A DNA stretch of 64,000 bases from Mycobacterium stomatepiae. Lineage in GTDB: Bacteria; Actinomycetota; Actinomycetes; Mycobacteriales; Mycobacteriaceae. Location of the stretch: assembly GCF_010731715.1 (NCBI RefSeq), contig NZ_AP022587.1, positions 4,464,001 to 4,528,000 on the forward strand, given 5' to 3'. The translations under genes were made by a program, and so were the position numbers. The notes under the pieces were generated by a model. It did not search any database, was not told where the DNA came from, and saw only the letters and a list, made by a program, of their open reading frames with translations. This document shows positions 50,861 to 62,121 of the stretch, piece after piece (within the stretch, counting starts at the first letter, position 1; each line of letters begins with the position of its first letter).

Positions 50861-50937
50861 CTGCTCGTTTCACCGAGCCTGCAATTGCGCAGGCCCGCAC
50901 TCGTACATCGTCTGCAGATCTACAGGCTCGACGAGGT
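50861..50937 (+). repeat. 77-base element, copy 2 (after the DUF559-type gene)
   Basis: Fills the gap between the TGA at 50858 of the DUF559-type gene and the convergent stop codon at 50937. It pairs GAGCCTG (50874) with CAGGCTC (50922) and has an inner hairpin GCCTGC/GCAGGC. About 80% identical to copy 1 at 49882. Its position between two convergent genes suits a bidirectional terminator. Confidence 0.7.
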
Positions 50938-51473
50938 TAGGAGAACGTCGTCACCGCGCAGGTGCTCGGCGAGGTGATGTTGACCCCGCTGTAGACCACC
51001 TGGATGTGGGTGCAGGTGTAGACGGTTTCGTCGGTCTTGGGCTGGCCGGTGCCCCAGTCGGTGGAGTCGATGCGCCCGGTCGTCTGGTACTTGTCCGGCG
51101 GCCCTTCGCCGAAGTAGACCGTGGTGATCTCATCGGTCCCCATGGATTTCATGACGCGTTCGTATTGCCCGTTGGCGTGCGCGTCCAGGTAAGCCATCCG
51201 GTTGTTCGACCGGATCTCGGTGGTCTGGCGCGCCCACAGGCCGGGCGGGAAACCGATCACGCCGCCGTCGGGCGCCCGGGTGTTCGCCCCGGCGACAAAG
51301 TCGCAGTGGCCGTCGGACTTGAAGCAGTTGAGGAACATGTGCGTTTCCAGCTGGTTGCCGCCGTCCAGCGGAAACAGGGTGGTGGCGGTGTTGCTCGCCG
51401 CTCCGGCCATGGGCGCGGGCAGGAGCGTCAGCATCGACCCGACGACTGCCAATCCCGTTACCAGCCGCTTCAT
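50937..51473 (-). CDS. Secreted protein of unknown function (Rv3572-like)
   Basis: 178 residues from the ATG at 51473, with a signal peptide ('MKRLVTGLAVVGSMLTLLPAPMAGAA') and four Cys in the mature part ('FLNCFKSDGHCDF', 'YTCTHIQ', 'STCAVTTFS'), probably two disulfides. It matches in place and length the exported protein Rv3572 between kshB and fadE34. No catalytic motif is visible. Its gene ends where copy 2 of the 77-base element begins. Confidence 0.85.
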   Translation of the reverse strand: MKRLVTGLAVVGSMLTLLPAPMAGAASNTATTLFPLDGGNQLETHMFLNCFKSDGHCDFVAGANTRAPDGGVIGFPPGLWARQTTEIRSNNRMAYLDAHANGQYERVMKSMGTDEITTVYFGEGPPDKYQTTGRIDSTDWGTGQPKTDETVYTCTHIQVVYSGVNITSPSTCAVTTFS

Positions 51474-51523
51474 CGTGCGCCCCTTCCCCGGTTCGGTGAC
51501 CACAGCAGAACTTAACTCCGCGA

Positions 51524-52606
51524 CTATTCGTCGTAGGTGACTTCCACCGAATCAGATTCCGGGTGAGATTGACAGGCCAGAATTAGCCCCTCGTCGAGAT
51601 CCTGCTGCTCGAGCACGTCGTTGATCTCCATGCTGACTTTGCCGCCCTTCAGCGTGCAGGCACACGCCCCGCAGTGGCCTTCCCGGCAGGAGAACGGCGC
51701 ATCGAGGCCCTTGGCGAGCAGGACGTCGAGCAGTTTGGCGCTGCGCGGCCACGACACAGTGTGGGTTTCGCCGTCCAGCTCCACGACCGCGGTGGCCGGC
51801 GGCTGGTCGCCCTCGTCGGTGTCCTCGATCGTCACCGCGGCGAACGGGTCGGACTCCAGTGACTTGAACACCTCGATATGCACCTGTGGCGCAGGCACTT
51901 TCAGCGATTCCAGTGCCTGGCGTGCGGCGTCCATGAACGGGCCGGGCCCGCAGATGAAGGCGTGCCGGTCGGTGAACGGCGTGGCCAGCCTTGCCAGTGC
52001 GGCCGCGCTCGGCAGCCCCTGCAGCGATTCCAGCCAGTGCAGCACCGTGAGCCGGTCGGGATACTTGGCCGCCAGGTCGCGCAGCGCATCGGCGAAGATC
52101 ACCGAGCTTTCGTCGCGGTTGGCGTAGACCAGCGTCACCTGCCCGCCGCCCTCGGAGAGCGCCGACTTGCAGATCGACATGATCGGGGTGATCCCGCTGC
52201 CCGCGGCCAGCAGCAGGAAGTCCTGGTCGAGCGTCTTCGGGACGAAGTTGCCCGACGGGGCCAGCACGTGGATGCGCATGCCTGCCTTGGCGTTGTCGCA
52301 CAGCCAGTTGGACGCGTACCCGTTCGCGGTGCGCTTCACCGTGACCGTGAGCGCATCACCCGTAAACGGCGAGCTGCACAGCGAGTAGCAGCGCGCCACC
52401 GAACCGGTACGGTCGCTAGGCACCCGCAGGGTCAGGAACTGGCCCGGCGCGTAGCGCAGCCGCTCCGGCGGGATCTCGGGATCGCCCGACGCGTCGGGCA
52501 CCGCGAACACCAGCGAGCGCGCGTCGTCGGTCTCCGCGACGACCTCGGCGATCTGCAGCTCGAGGACGTGGTCGCCGAGCGGCTCGTCCAGATCTGCTTC
52601 CGTCAA
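51524..52606 (-). CDS. kshB: 3-ketosteroid-9-alpha-hydroxylase reductase component
   Basis: 360 residues from a TTG at 52606. The N-terminal FAD-binding 'RCYSLCSSP' (RxYS), NAD-binding 'AAGSGITPIMS' and 'FICGPGPFM', and the C-terminal plant-type [2Fe-2S] cluster 'CREGHCGACACTL' with the last Cys in 'LILACQS' are all intact. It passes electrons to KshA in opening of the steroid ring B. The start is an uncommon TTG, but the protein beginning 'MTEADLDEPLGDHVLEL' matches KshB well. Divergent from hsaA with two KstR operators between. Confidence 0.95.
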   Translation of the reverse strand: MTEADLDEPLGDHVLELQIAEVVAETDDARSLVFAVPDASGDPEIPPERLRYAPGQFLTLRVPSDRTGSVARCYSLCSSPFTGDALTVTVKRTANGYASNWLCDNAKAGMRIHVLAPSGNFVPKTLDQDFLLLAAGSGITPIMSICKSALSEGGGQVTLVYANRDESSVIFADALRDLAAKYPDRLTVLHWLESLQGLPSAAALARLATPFTDRHAFICGPGPFMDAARQALESLKVPAPQVHIEVFKSLESDPFAAVTIEDTDEGDQPPATAVVELDGETHTVSWPRSAKLLDVLLAKGLDAPFSCREGHCGACACTLKGGKVSMEINDVLEQQDLDEGLILACQSHPESDSVEVTYDE

Positions 52607-52630
52607 GACCCGCCCTACCTTTCTGACAAC

Positions 52631-52644
52631 TAGAACATGTTACA
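52631..52644. promoter_or_regulatory. KstR operator, kshB side
   Basis: TAGAACATGTTACA fits the KstR consensus TNNAACNNGTTNNA. It lies 25 bases before the kshB start on its strand. One of two sites in the kshB-hsaA gap. Confidence 0.88.
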
Positions 52645-52698
52645 GAAAACCCGATTTATATCGCTACCAGGCGCAGGAATACCGTGCTCGACACAAAT

Positions 52699-52712
52699 CA
52701 GAACATGTTCTA
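52699..52712. promoter_or_regulatory. KstR operator, hsaA side
   Basis: CAGAACATGTTCTA matches TNNAACNNGTTNNA except for the first base; the core AGAACATGTTCT is a perfect palindrome. It lies 50 bases before the hsaA start. With 52631-52644 it gives each divergent gene its own operator. Confidence 0.85.
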
Positions 52713-52761
52713 GTCTGCTGTGTAAGTCCACTGAGTAGTCCAGCCCAGGAGGCAAACCTAA

Positions 52762-55732
<2,971 letters not shown>

Positions 55733-55743
55733 TTTTCGAAGCC

Positions 55744-56310
55744 ATGGGGGCCCCGCCGATCGACCCGCGCACGTTCCGCCATGTGCTGGGCCAGTTCTGC
55801 ACCGGCATCACGATCATCACCACCGTGCACGACGACGTTCCGATCGGCTTCGCCTGCCAGTCCTTCGCGGCGCTGTCGCTGGACCCGCCGCTGGTCCTGT
55901 TCTGCCCCACCAAGGTGTCGCGATCGTGGCAGGCCATCGAGGCCAGCGGCCGGTTCTGCGTCAACATGCTGACCGAGAGCCAAAAACACGTCTCGGCCCG
56001 CTTCGGGTCCAAGGAACCCGACAAGTTTGCCGGGATCGACTGGCATGCCTCGGAACTCGGCTCGCCGATCATCGACGGCTCGCTTGCCCACATCGACTGC
56101 ACGGTGGCATCCGTGCACGACGGCGGCGATCACTTCGTGGTCTTCGGTGCGGTGCAATCGCTTTCGGAGGCGCCCAAGATCAAGCCGCGTCCGCTGCTGT
56201 TCTACCGCGGCGAATACACCGGGATCGAACCGGACAAGACCACGCCGGCGCAGTGGCGCGACGATCTGGAAGCGTTCCTGACTACCACGACGCAGGACAC
56301 TTGGCTGTAA
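55744..56310 (+). CDS. hsaB: Flavin reductase component of 3-HSA hydroxylase
   Basis: 188 residues from the ATG at 55744 ('MGAPPIDPRTFRHVLGQF'). Supplies reduced flavin to HsaA. The flavin-reductase-like FMN-binding domain shows 'GITIITTVHDDVPIGFACQSF' and 'PPLVLFCPTKVSRSW'. Last gene of the hsaADCB operon. A minus-strand gene begins to converge five bases after its stop, a change from M. tuberculosis, where nat follows. Confidence 0.95.
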   Translation: MGAPPIDPRTFRHVLGQFCTGITIITTVHDDVPIGFACQSFAALSLDPPLVLFCPTKVSRSWQAIEASGRFCVNMLTESQKHVSARFGSKEPDKFAGIDWHASELGSPIIDGSLAHIDCTVASVHDGGDHFVVFGAVQSLSEAPKIKPRPLLFYRGEYTGIEPDKTTPAQWRDDLEAFLTTTTQDTWL

Positions 56311-56315
56311 CTGTT

Positions 56316-56786
56316 TCAGCCGCGCGTCCCGCGATACGTCTCCTGCCGGACAGCTTCGACGTCCGTCGCCGCATCTAACGACTCCGCCGACCGCGCCTTG
56401 TCGCTGTCCTCCGCGGGTGCCTCGTCGTCGCGGCCCTTCTTACCGGTCCTCGGGTCGATGCGATCGGCGTGATCCCATCGCTCTCGAAGTTGCTCGCGCG
56501 ATGCCGCGGCCTCGCTTTGATGCTCGGCCGCATGCTCGGCCAGCCTGGCGGCTTCGGCCGCCTTGACCTCGGCCTCGGCTTGTGCGGCACGGGCCTTGGC
56601 GGCTGTTTCCTGGGCGAGCGCTTCGCGGCGTTCGACCTTGGCCGACTCCAGCCTGGCGTGCTCCCGAATCTGTTCGGCCTGCCGATGCCGGCGCCTCCGG
56701 GTCGCGCTGACGGCCACGATCACCGCGGCGATCAACACAAGTGTTGCTACTAGCGCGATCACAATCCATAGGGTGTTGTGCGTCAT
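56316..56786 (-). CDS. Membrane-anchored coiled-coil protein of unknown function
   Basis: 156 residues from the ATG at 56786 ('MTHNTLWIVIALVATLVLI'). One N-terminal membrane segment (about residues 5-27) is followed by a basic patch (RRRRHR) and a long charged helix rich in Ala, Glu, Arg and Gln (about residues 32-110), a probable coiled coil. The tail is hydrophilic. No family beyond this layout is recognised. It is convergent with hsaB and not present at this place in M. tuberculosis. Possibly a structural or envelope-associated protein. Confidence 0.72.
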   Translation of the reverse strand: MTHNTLWIVIALVATLVLIAAVIVAVSATRRRRHRQAEQIREHARLESAKVERREALAQETAAKARAAQAEAEVKAAEAARLAEHAAEHQSEAAASREQLRERWDHADRIDPRTGKKGRDDEAPAEDSDKARSAESLDAATDVEAVRQETYRGTRG

Positions 56787-56840
56787 CAGGGGCTCCGTAT
56801 CTGTGTGGTGGCTTTGGCTGCAGCCCGTCCCCTCTCGGTT

Positions 56841-56866
56841 CCCCATATTTGACACATATAAAACAA
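56841..56866. repeat. A+T-rich 26-base direct repeat, copy 1
   Basis: Begins CCCCATATTTGACACATAT and ends AAACAA. It matches 57071-57096 at all but four of 26 positions, in the same orientation. Both lie upstream of the coiled-coil membrane gene on its transcribed side, so a promoter or operator duplication is possible. Confidence 0.7.
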
Positions 56867-57070
56867 CGGAGGCGTTGCCCCGAAATCGAGTGCTGATGTT
56901 GTTCGGCGGCGGGACAAATGTTTGGGAGCGCGGAATTTTGGCAATGTATTTCGCCATGCCCGCACCGGCTGCCCGGGTACTGGTGGATTTCTCGAGGCCC
57001 GCAGATCGGTGATGGGTTCCCGGTGGCCCGTTGAGGGGGCGGGCCACCGGGCCGATCCGTTTTTACGGAT

Positions 57071-57096
57071 CCCCATATTCGACATATATCAAACAA
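57071..57096. repeat. A+T-rich 26-base direct repeat, copy 2
   Basis: Begins CCCCATATTCGACATATAT and ends AAACAA; see copy 1 at 56841-56866. The flanking bases outside the 26 do not match well. Confidence 0.7.
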
Positions 57097-57181
57097 GGCG
57101 CGGACGTGCCAGGGCAGCACGGAATTTCCCGCAGCCGCGCCAACGTCTAGCGTGCTCGCTGGGCGGTTCTGCAGTTCGGGG

Positions 57182-57355
57182 TTAGTGCCAATTAGTGGTT
57201 TCGGTGTTGGCGTCCGCACGCTTGACGGTCCCGAATGCGTTGACCCAGTCGGCGTCGTCTGAGTACACGTCGAGCAGGGGCTCGGCGTCGCGCTCGTCGA
57301 ACGCCTTCAGCAACGTGAGCGGCGTCTTGCCGATCGCTTCATGTTCCGCGGACGG
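57182..57355 (-). pseudogene. Fragment of an NTF2-like (SnoaL/DUF4440) gene
   Basis: On the minus strand about 57 codons read into a stop at 57182, with 'LLKAFDERDAEPLLDVYSD' followed by DADWVNAFGTVKR. This resembles the first half of an NTF2-like (SnoaL or DUF4440) domain. There is a stop just upstream in frame and no start codon, and the C-terminal half is missing, so it is a gene remnant. It lies just downstream of the decayed kinase. Confidence 0.5.
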
Positions 57356-57376
57356 TCAACTCGGAGAAATCGGTCG

Positions 57377-60300
57377 CTACATGAAGTCCAGCGCCTCGAC
57401 GGTCGCGATCGGGCCTTCATGCGTCGGCCGATTCGCGCCACCGATGACGTAGACGGTGTTGCCCACCGTGGCCACCACCTCGGCGTGGCGCGGCGTCGGC
57501 ATCGGCGGCAACGTACTCCACTTCGCTTCGGAGATGTCATACATCTCAACAACATTGAGCACCCGGGTCGGTTCCTCGCCGCCGACCGCCAGAATCCGGC
57601 CGTCGATGTAGGTCGCGCCGTAGCTTCCCCGCGGCGTCGGCATACCCACCAACTTGGTCCATTGACCGGACTGTGGGTCGAACCGCTCCAGCGCCGCGGA
57701 GTTCTTGTCCGAGGACAGGAACCGTCCGCCAATCGTGTACACGTAAGTGCCATCGGAGACGGCAGCGAGGTGCTCCCGGGGAGTGGGCATGTCGGCGGCT
57801 TCCTTCCACGAGCTGCCGTCGAACACCTCGGTTTGCGGAACGAGCTGCTTGGCGTTCTGACCGCCGACCGCGACGAGTTTGTCGCCCACCACCGCGGCGG
57901 CCGGCGCCGCACGCGCATGCGTCAGCGACGGTAGCTCGACCCAGTTGCCGCCGCGCAGGGCGAAGACCTTGTTGGACCCGTCGGCGATGTTGTCGCTCGC
58001 GCCGCCGAGGATGACCACCTCACCGCGGTAGGTTGCGGCCGCGGCATGGTGCAGCGGGACGGGCAGCGGCGGTCCGGCTTCCCAGGCACCGGTCTTCGGG
58101 TTGAAGCTCTCGACCGTCTGCAGCGCGACCCCGTTCTGCAGACCGCCCATGATCCAGATTTTGCCGTTGAGCACCGCCCACGCCATCATCAGCCGGGCGG
58201 TCGGCGCGTCCGGCAGCGAACGCCATTGTGCGGCCGGCTGGATCTTGCGGGCCGGCAGTTTCAGCACTTCCGCCGTCGACGTGGGATCTTTATCGCCGAC
58301 GGTGCTCGACCCGCCGATCGCGTAGACGGATTTCTCGACCGCCGCGACCGCCATGCCGTGCCTTGGAGTCGACATGTCGGGCAGCCCGGACCATGTCTTG
58401 CTCATCAGATCGAACACCGAAACGCTCTTGAGGACCTGACCCCCGGAAATCCCTCCGACGGCGACCAGCCGGCCATCGGTGATGGCGACGCCAAGATCGC
58501 AGCGCGCCTGGGGAAGTGGGGGCAACGTCGTCCAGGCTTTGGCGATCGGGTCATACGCCTCGACGTTCACCTGGTCGGAGTCCCCGGTGGTACCGCCCAC
58601 GATGTAGACGAGCTTTCCGTCCGACGCCGCCGCCAGCTGTTGGCGCGGAGTCGGTATCGGAGCGCCGAGGCTCCAGGAAGTGCCGTCGAAGACTTCGGTC
58701 GTGCTCAGCAGCGCGCCGTTGGCGTCGACGCCGCCCGTGACGACCAGGCGGTCACCCGCCACCGCGGCGGCCGCTCCCGCGCGGGGCTGCAGCAGCCGAG
58801 GCATCTCCACCCAGTGACTATTGATGACCCGCCAAACCTGATCGGTGGCAACGCTTTTGCCGCCGACGGTCTTGAAGCCGCCGAGCACCACCGGGTTGCC
58901 CTGCCAGGCGACCGCCACCCTTCCAGCTGTCGATGACGGGGTCGTAGCCTTCTTGCAGTGCCGTAACGGCCCCGTCGCTGCGAACCCCGCCGAAGACCCA
59001 GATGGTTCCGTCGACCTGCGTCGTCGCCGCCTCAACGCGCGACACCCGATCGTTGGTGATCGGCTTCCACACCACGGGTGCCTGCGTGGTCGGTTGGCCC
59101 GCGACGGGCTGAGATTTTTGCTTGTCGGGCCCCGTCGCGAAGTAGAGGCCGCCGGCGACCAACAGCACGACGACAACGGCGACGCCGGCAGTCAGCGCGA
59201 CACGATTGCGCTTCTTGCCGGGCTCGGCGAACCACTCCCGCACCTTGACCAGAAACGGCTTGCGCCACGACGGCGGCACCGAACCGGACGACGCCGGCTG
59301 CCCGGGACCGCGCGGTGGGCTGATTCCGGAGCCGCCGCTCGCCGCCGCGGCGCCCGGCTGCACCTGGGTTTCCGCACTGTAAGCACCCCGCAAGATGCTT
59401 GCCGCTTCGGCGAACTCCGTTGGATCGGGAGCTCCTGGCTGCAGCTTGGGCGAGGCGCCGCCGATGACATCGCTAATCGGCCGGGTGGGGCCGGGGTCGG
59501 CGGCCGGGCGAACGGAGCCGGGGACAGTCGACGTCGTGCCGTCCGGTGCCGACGCGACTGCGCCGGAAGCGATCGATGTTTCCCCGCCGACGCCCGCCTG
59601 GGTGTTCAGCGTGCGTCCCGATTCGGGTGCGGCGGTGATCGCCATCGAATCGGGCCGCAATCCACAGAGCTTCTGTGCGGACTGCAGTTCGCGGCCGAAC
59701 TCCGCGGCGGACGCGGGCCGTTCCGCCGGATCGATTGCCATCGCATGCTCGATCGCCGCGCAGACCGCTTCCGGGATTCCTTCCGGACGCATATCGGGAA
59801 TCCGTGTGGTGCTGATGCGCAGGTACTGCGGACGAGATCCTCGTCGTTCTTGCGTTCATGTGCGGCCCCGCCCGCGATCAGCGCATAGATCGTCGCCCCC
59901 AGCGAGTAGAGGTCGGACGCGACCGTCGCCGGCTTACCGGTCATGACCTCGGGCGCGGTGTAATCGATTGTGCCGGAGAAGAACCCGGTCGCGGTTTCAT
60001 AACCGCCTTCGATGTGAGCGATGCCGAAGTCACTCAGCAGCGGCTCGCCGTAATCGCTGACCAACACGTTGGCGGGCTTGATGTCGCGGTGCAAGGTGCC
60101 GCTGCGGTGCGCGGTTTCCAGTGCTCCGCAAAGCTTTACGGCGATACGCAAGGCCTCGGGCCAGGCGGTCGGTCCTTCGCGACGCAACCGGACTGCCAGG
60201 GAATCCGAGGACATGTAGGGCATCACGATGTATGGCCTGCCGCTGTCGGTCACGCCGACGCGGAGAATGTTGACGATGTTCGGATGCCCCGAAAGCCCGC

Positions 60301-60538
60301 CCATCGCATAGCCTTCACGCAGAAAGCGCTCCCGGCTCTCGTCGTCTATGTGCGACGGCAGCACCTTGATCGCGACATTGCGCCCCAGCGCCGTCTCGTA
60401 GGCGCAGTAGATCACTCCGGCGCCGCCCCGGGCGACTTGGCGTGCGTCCTCGAATCCAGCGTCGGACAATTCCGCGATGATGCCGCTTGGTGGCGACGCG
60501 TCTGTGGGGGACCCCTCACCCATATTCTTGGCGCTCAA
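57377..60538 (-). pseudogene. Transmembrane Ser/Thr protein kinase with extracytoplasmic kelch propeller, disrupted
   Basis: Three reading frames join into one gene. The N-terminal part (from TTG 60538 or ATG 60523) is a complete Hanks-type kinase: 'ARGGAGVIYCAYE', 'NVAIKVL', 'LHRDIKPANVL', 'LLSDFGIAH'. A frameshift at 59830 (one base missing; the expected reading is LVPQYLRIS) moves the rest of the kinase lobe, a linker and one membrane segment ('ALTAGVAVVVVLLVAGGLYF') to another frame. Near 58920 a deletion that is not a multiple of three removes the end of the first kelch blade and shifts again. The remainder is six or seven kelch repeats with GG turns ending at 57377. As written, no full product can form. 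The design is like PknD (kinase, membrane, propeller) but with kelch instead of NHL repeats. Confidence 0.82.
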
Positions 60539-61032
60539 CTTCCCCGCGATTGTCGAATTCGCGAGCTCAAGAGTATCGCTAAGTACCTGCTCGGGGACAT
60601 GATTCGGGCATGATCAATCGGCGCGAATCCGCCCGGGGCCGCTCGGTGCCGGAGCCGAAGCCGCGAAACGCTCAGCAAAGGCGTCCTGAACAGCCGGAGC
60701 TAGGTGAAATCCAGCGCCTCGACCGTCGCGACGGGACCCTCGTGCGTGGGGCGATTGGCGCCGCGCTTGCCGACCCGCGCGAGCGTTGTCGGATCCGGCC
60801 TCGGCCAATTCCTCCGGGTGACCCCGCGCCACTGACGCCGGGCTTGGGATCTGGGTGTATCTGCCACGGCGGCCAACCTCCTGCGTGAGCGCGACTCGCG
60901 GGCCCAAGCGCAACTAAGCCCCGACCCTTCGAGCGCGTCAGCGGAACGGTCTGGGCGAGGCACAAACTTAATCCAAACACCTTCTGTCGCCTTGGGTTTC
61001 CTGTCGGTTAACCCTCAGACAGAATGGGAGCC
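60539..61032. other. Intergenic region with a relic kelch-kinase tail
   Basis: 494 bases between the kinase start and nat. Apart from the relic at 60700-60765 no gene is seen. The region presumably holds the promoters of both the kinase (minus) and nat (plus). A CAGAAT hexamer seven bases before the nat ATG is the only promoter-like element near that gene. Confidence 0.5.
60700..60765 (-). pseudogene. C-terminal relic of a second kelch-kinase gene
   Basis: The minus strand encodes 'GANRPTHEGPVATVEALDFT' followed by a stop at 60700. The C-terminus of the kelch kinase at 57377 reads 'GANRPTHEGPIATVEALDFM', so 18 of 20 residues match, and the DNA is also similar. The rest of the second copy is gone. 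Its position upstream of the intact-length gene shows that two tandem copies once existed. Confidence 0.75.
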
Positions 61033-61869
61033 ATGACACTGGATCTGGCTGCGTACTTCGACCGCATCAACTATGGCGGTGCCGTCGAACCGACCCTCGA
61101 AGTACTGCAGGGTCTGATGACTGCTCACACCCGGACCATCCCGTTCGAGAACCTGGATCCGGTGATGGGCGTACCGGTCGGCGACCTGGGGCCAGCCGCC
61201 CTGACCGACAAGCTGGTGCACCGGCGCCGGGGTGGCTATTGCTACGAGCACAGCGGGTTGCTCGGCTACGCGCTGGCCGAAGTCGGCTATCGGGTGCGCC
61301 GATTGACCGGGCGGGTGATCTGGATGCTGCCGCCCGACGCGCCGGTGCCGGCGCAGACCCACACGGTGCTGGCGGTGACGTTCCCCGGTTCGCAGGGGTC
61401 CTATCTCGTCGACGTCGGCTTCGGCGGCCAGACCCTCACGTCGCCCATCCGCTTCGAGATCGGCAACGTCCAGGAGACCATGCACGAGCCATACCGGCTT
61501 CAGGACCGCGGTGACGGCCTGGTGCTGCAGGCTCAGGTCCGCGACGAGTGGCAATCGCTGTACGAATTCACTACCCAGACCCGGCCGCAGATCGACCTGA
61601 CGATGGGTAGCTGGTACGTCTCGACAAACCCCGCCTCGCACTTCGTGACCGATCTGATGGTCGCCTTGGTTAGCGACGACGCGCGGATCAATCTATCCGG
61701 CCGCAACCTGGCCATCCACCGTGCGAGCGGGACCGAAAAGATCGTTCTCGACGATGCGGGGGCGGTCGTCGACGTGCTCGGCGAGCGGTTCGGCATCGAT
61801 ATCGACGACGTCGGCGGGCGCGGTCGGCTCGAAGCCCGCATCGCCACCATTTTCGCCAATGAGCGGTGA
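61033..61869 (+). CDS. nat: Arylamine N-acetyltransferase
   Basis: 278 residues from the ATG at 61033 (an in-frame ATG at 61024 adds three residues). Transfers an acyl group from acetyl- or propionyl-CoA to arylamines; in mycobacteria it is linked to cholesterol-derived propionyl-CoA and lies near the hsa genes. The catalytic triad is visible: Cys in 'GGYCYEHSG', His in 'QTHTVLA' and Asp in 'LVDVGFGGQ'. The reading frame is intact. Confidence 0.95.
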   Translation: MTLDLAAYFDRINYGGAVEPTLEVLQGLMTAHTRTIPFENLDPVMGVPVGDLGPAALTDKLVHRRRGGYCYEHSGLLGYALAEVGYRVRRLTGRVIWMLPPDAPVPAQTHTVLAVTFPGSQGSYLVDVGFGGQTLTSPIRFEIGNVQETMHEPYRLQDRGDGLVLQAQVRDEWQSLYEFTTQTRPQIDLTMGSWYVSTNPASHFVTDLMVALVSDDARINLSGRNLAIHRASGTEKIVLDDAGAVVDVLGERFGIDIDDVGGRGRLEARIATIFANER

Positions 61870-62121
61870 ATCGCCGACGTGCGCCGGTTTGCAAGGAAAC
61901 GTTTCGTCCACGGTCCCGTTGACCGAAAAACAACTGTTCAAAATGGTCGTTTGGCAAATGCGGCCGTGTCGTCCCGATGTTTCGACCAGCGCACGAGCAG
62001 TGATTAATGCGCCGAAAGTGCCCCGATCGTGATCTCCGCCATAGCGAACCGGTGCGGCGAATAGCACATGCGCCTATTAATCTGTTCTACCGTGAGTCGG
62101 GATCTTTGTTTGGATGACGTT

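Larger units (their letters stand above)
56787..57181. other. Intergenic region with a repeated A+T-rich motif
   Basis: 395 bases without a convincing gene. The only distinct structure is a pair of 26-base A+T-rich repeats 230 bases apart (listed separately). The sequence between is ordinary in composition. Confidence 0.5.
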
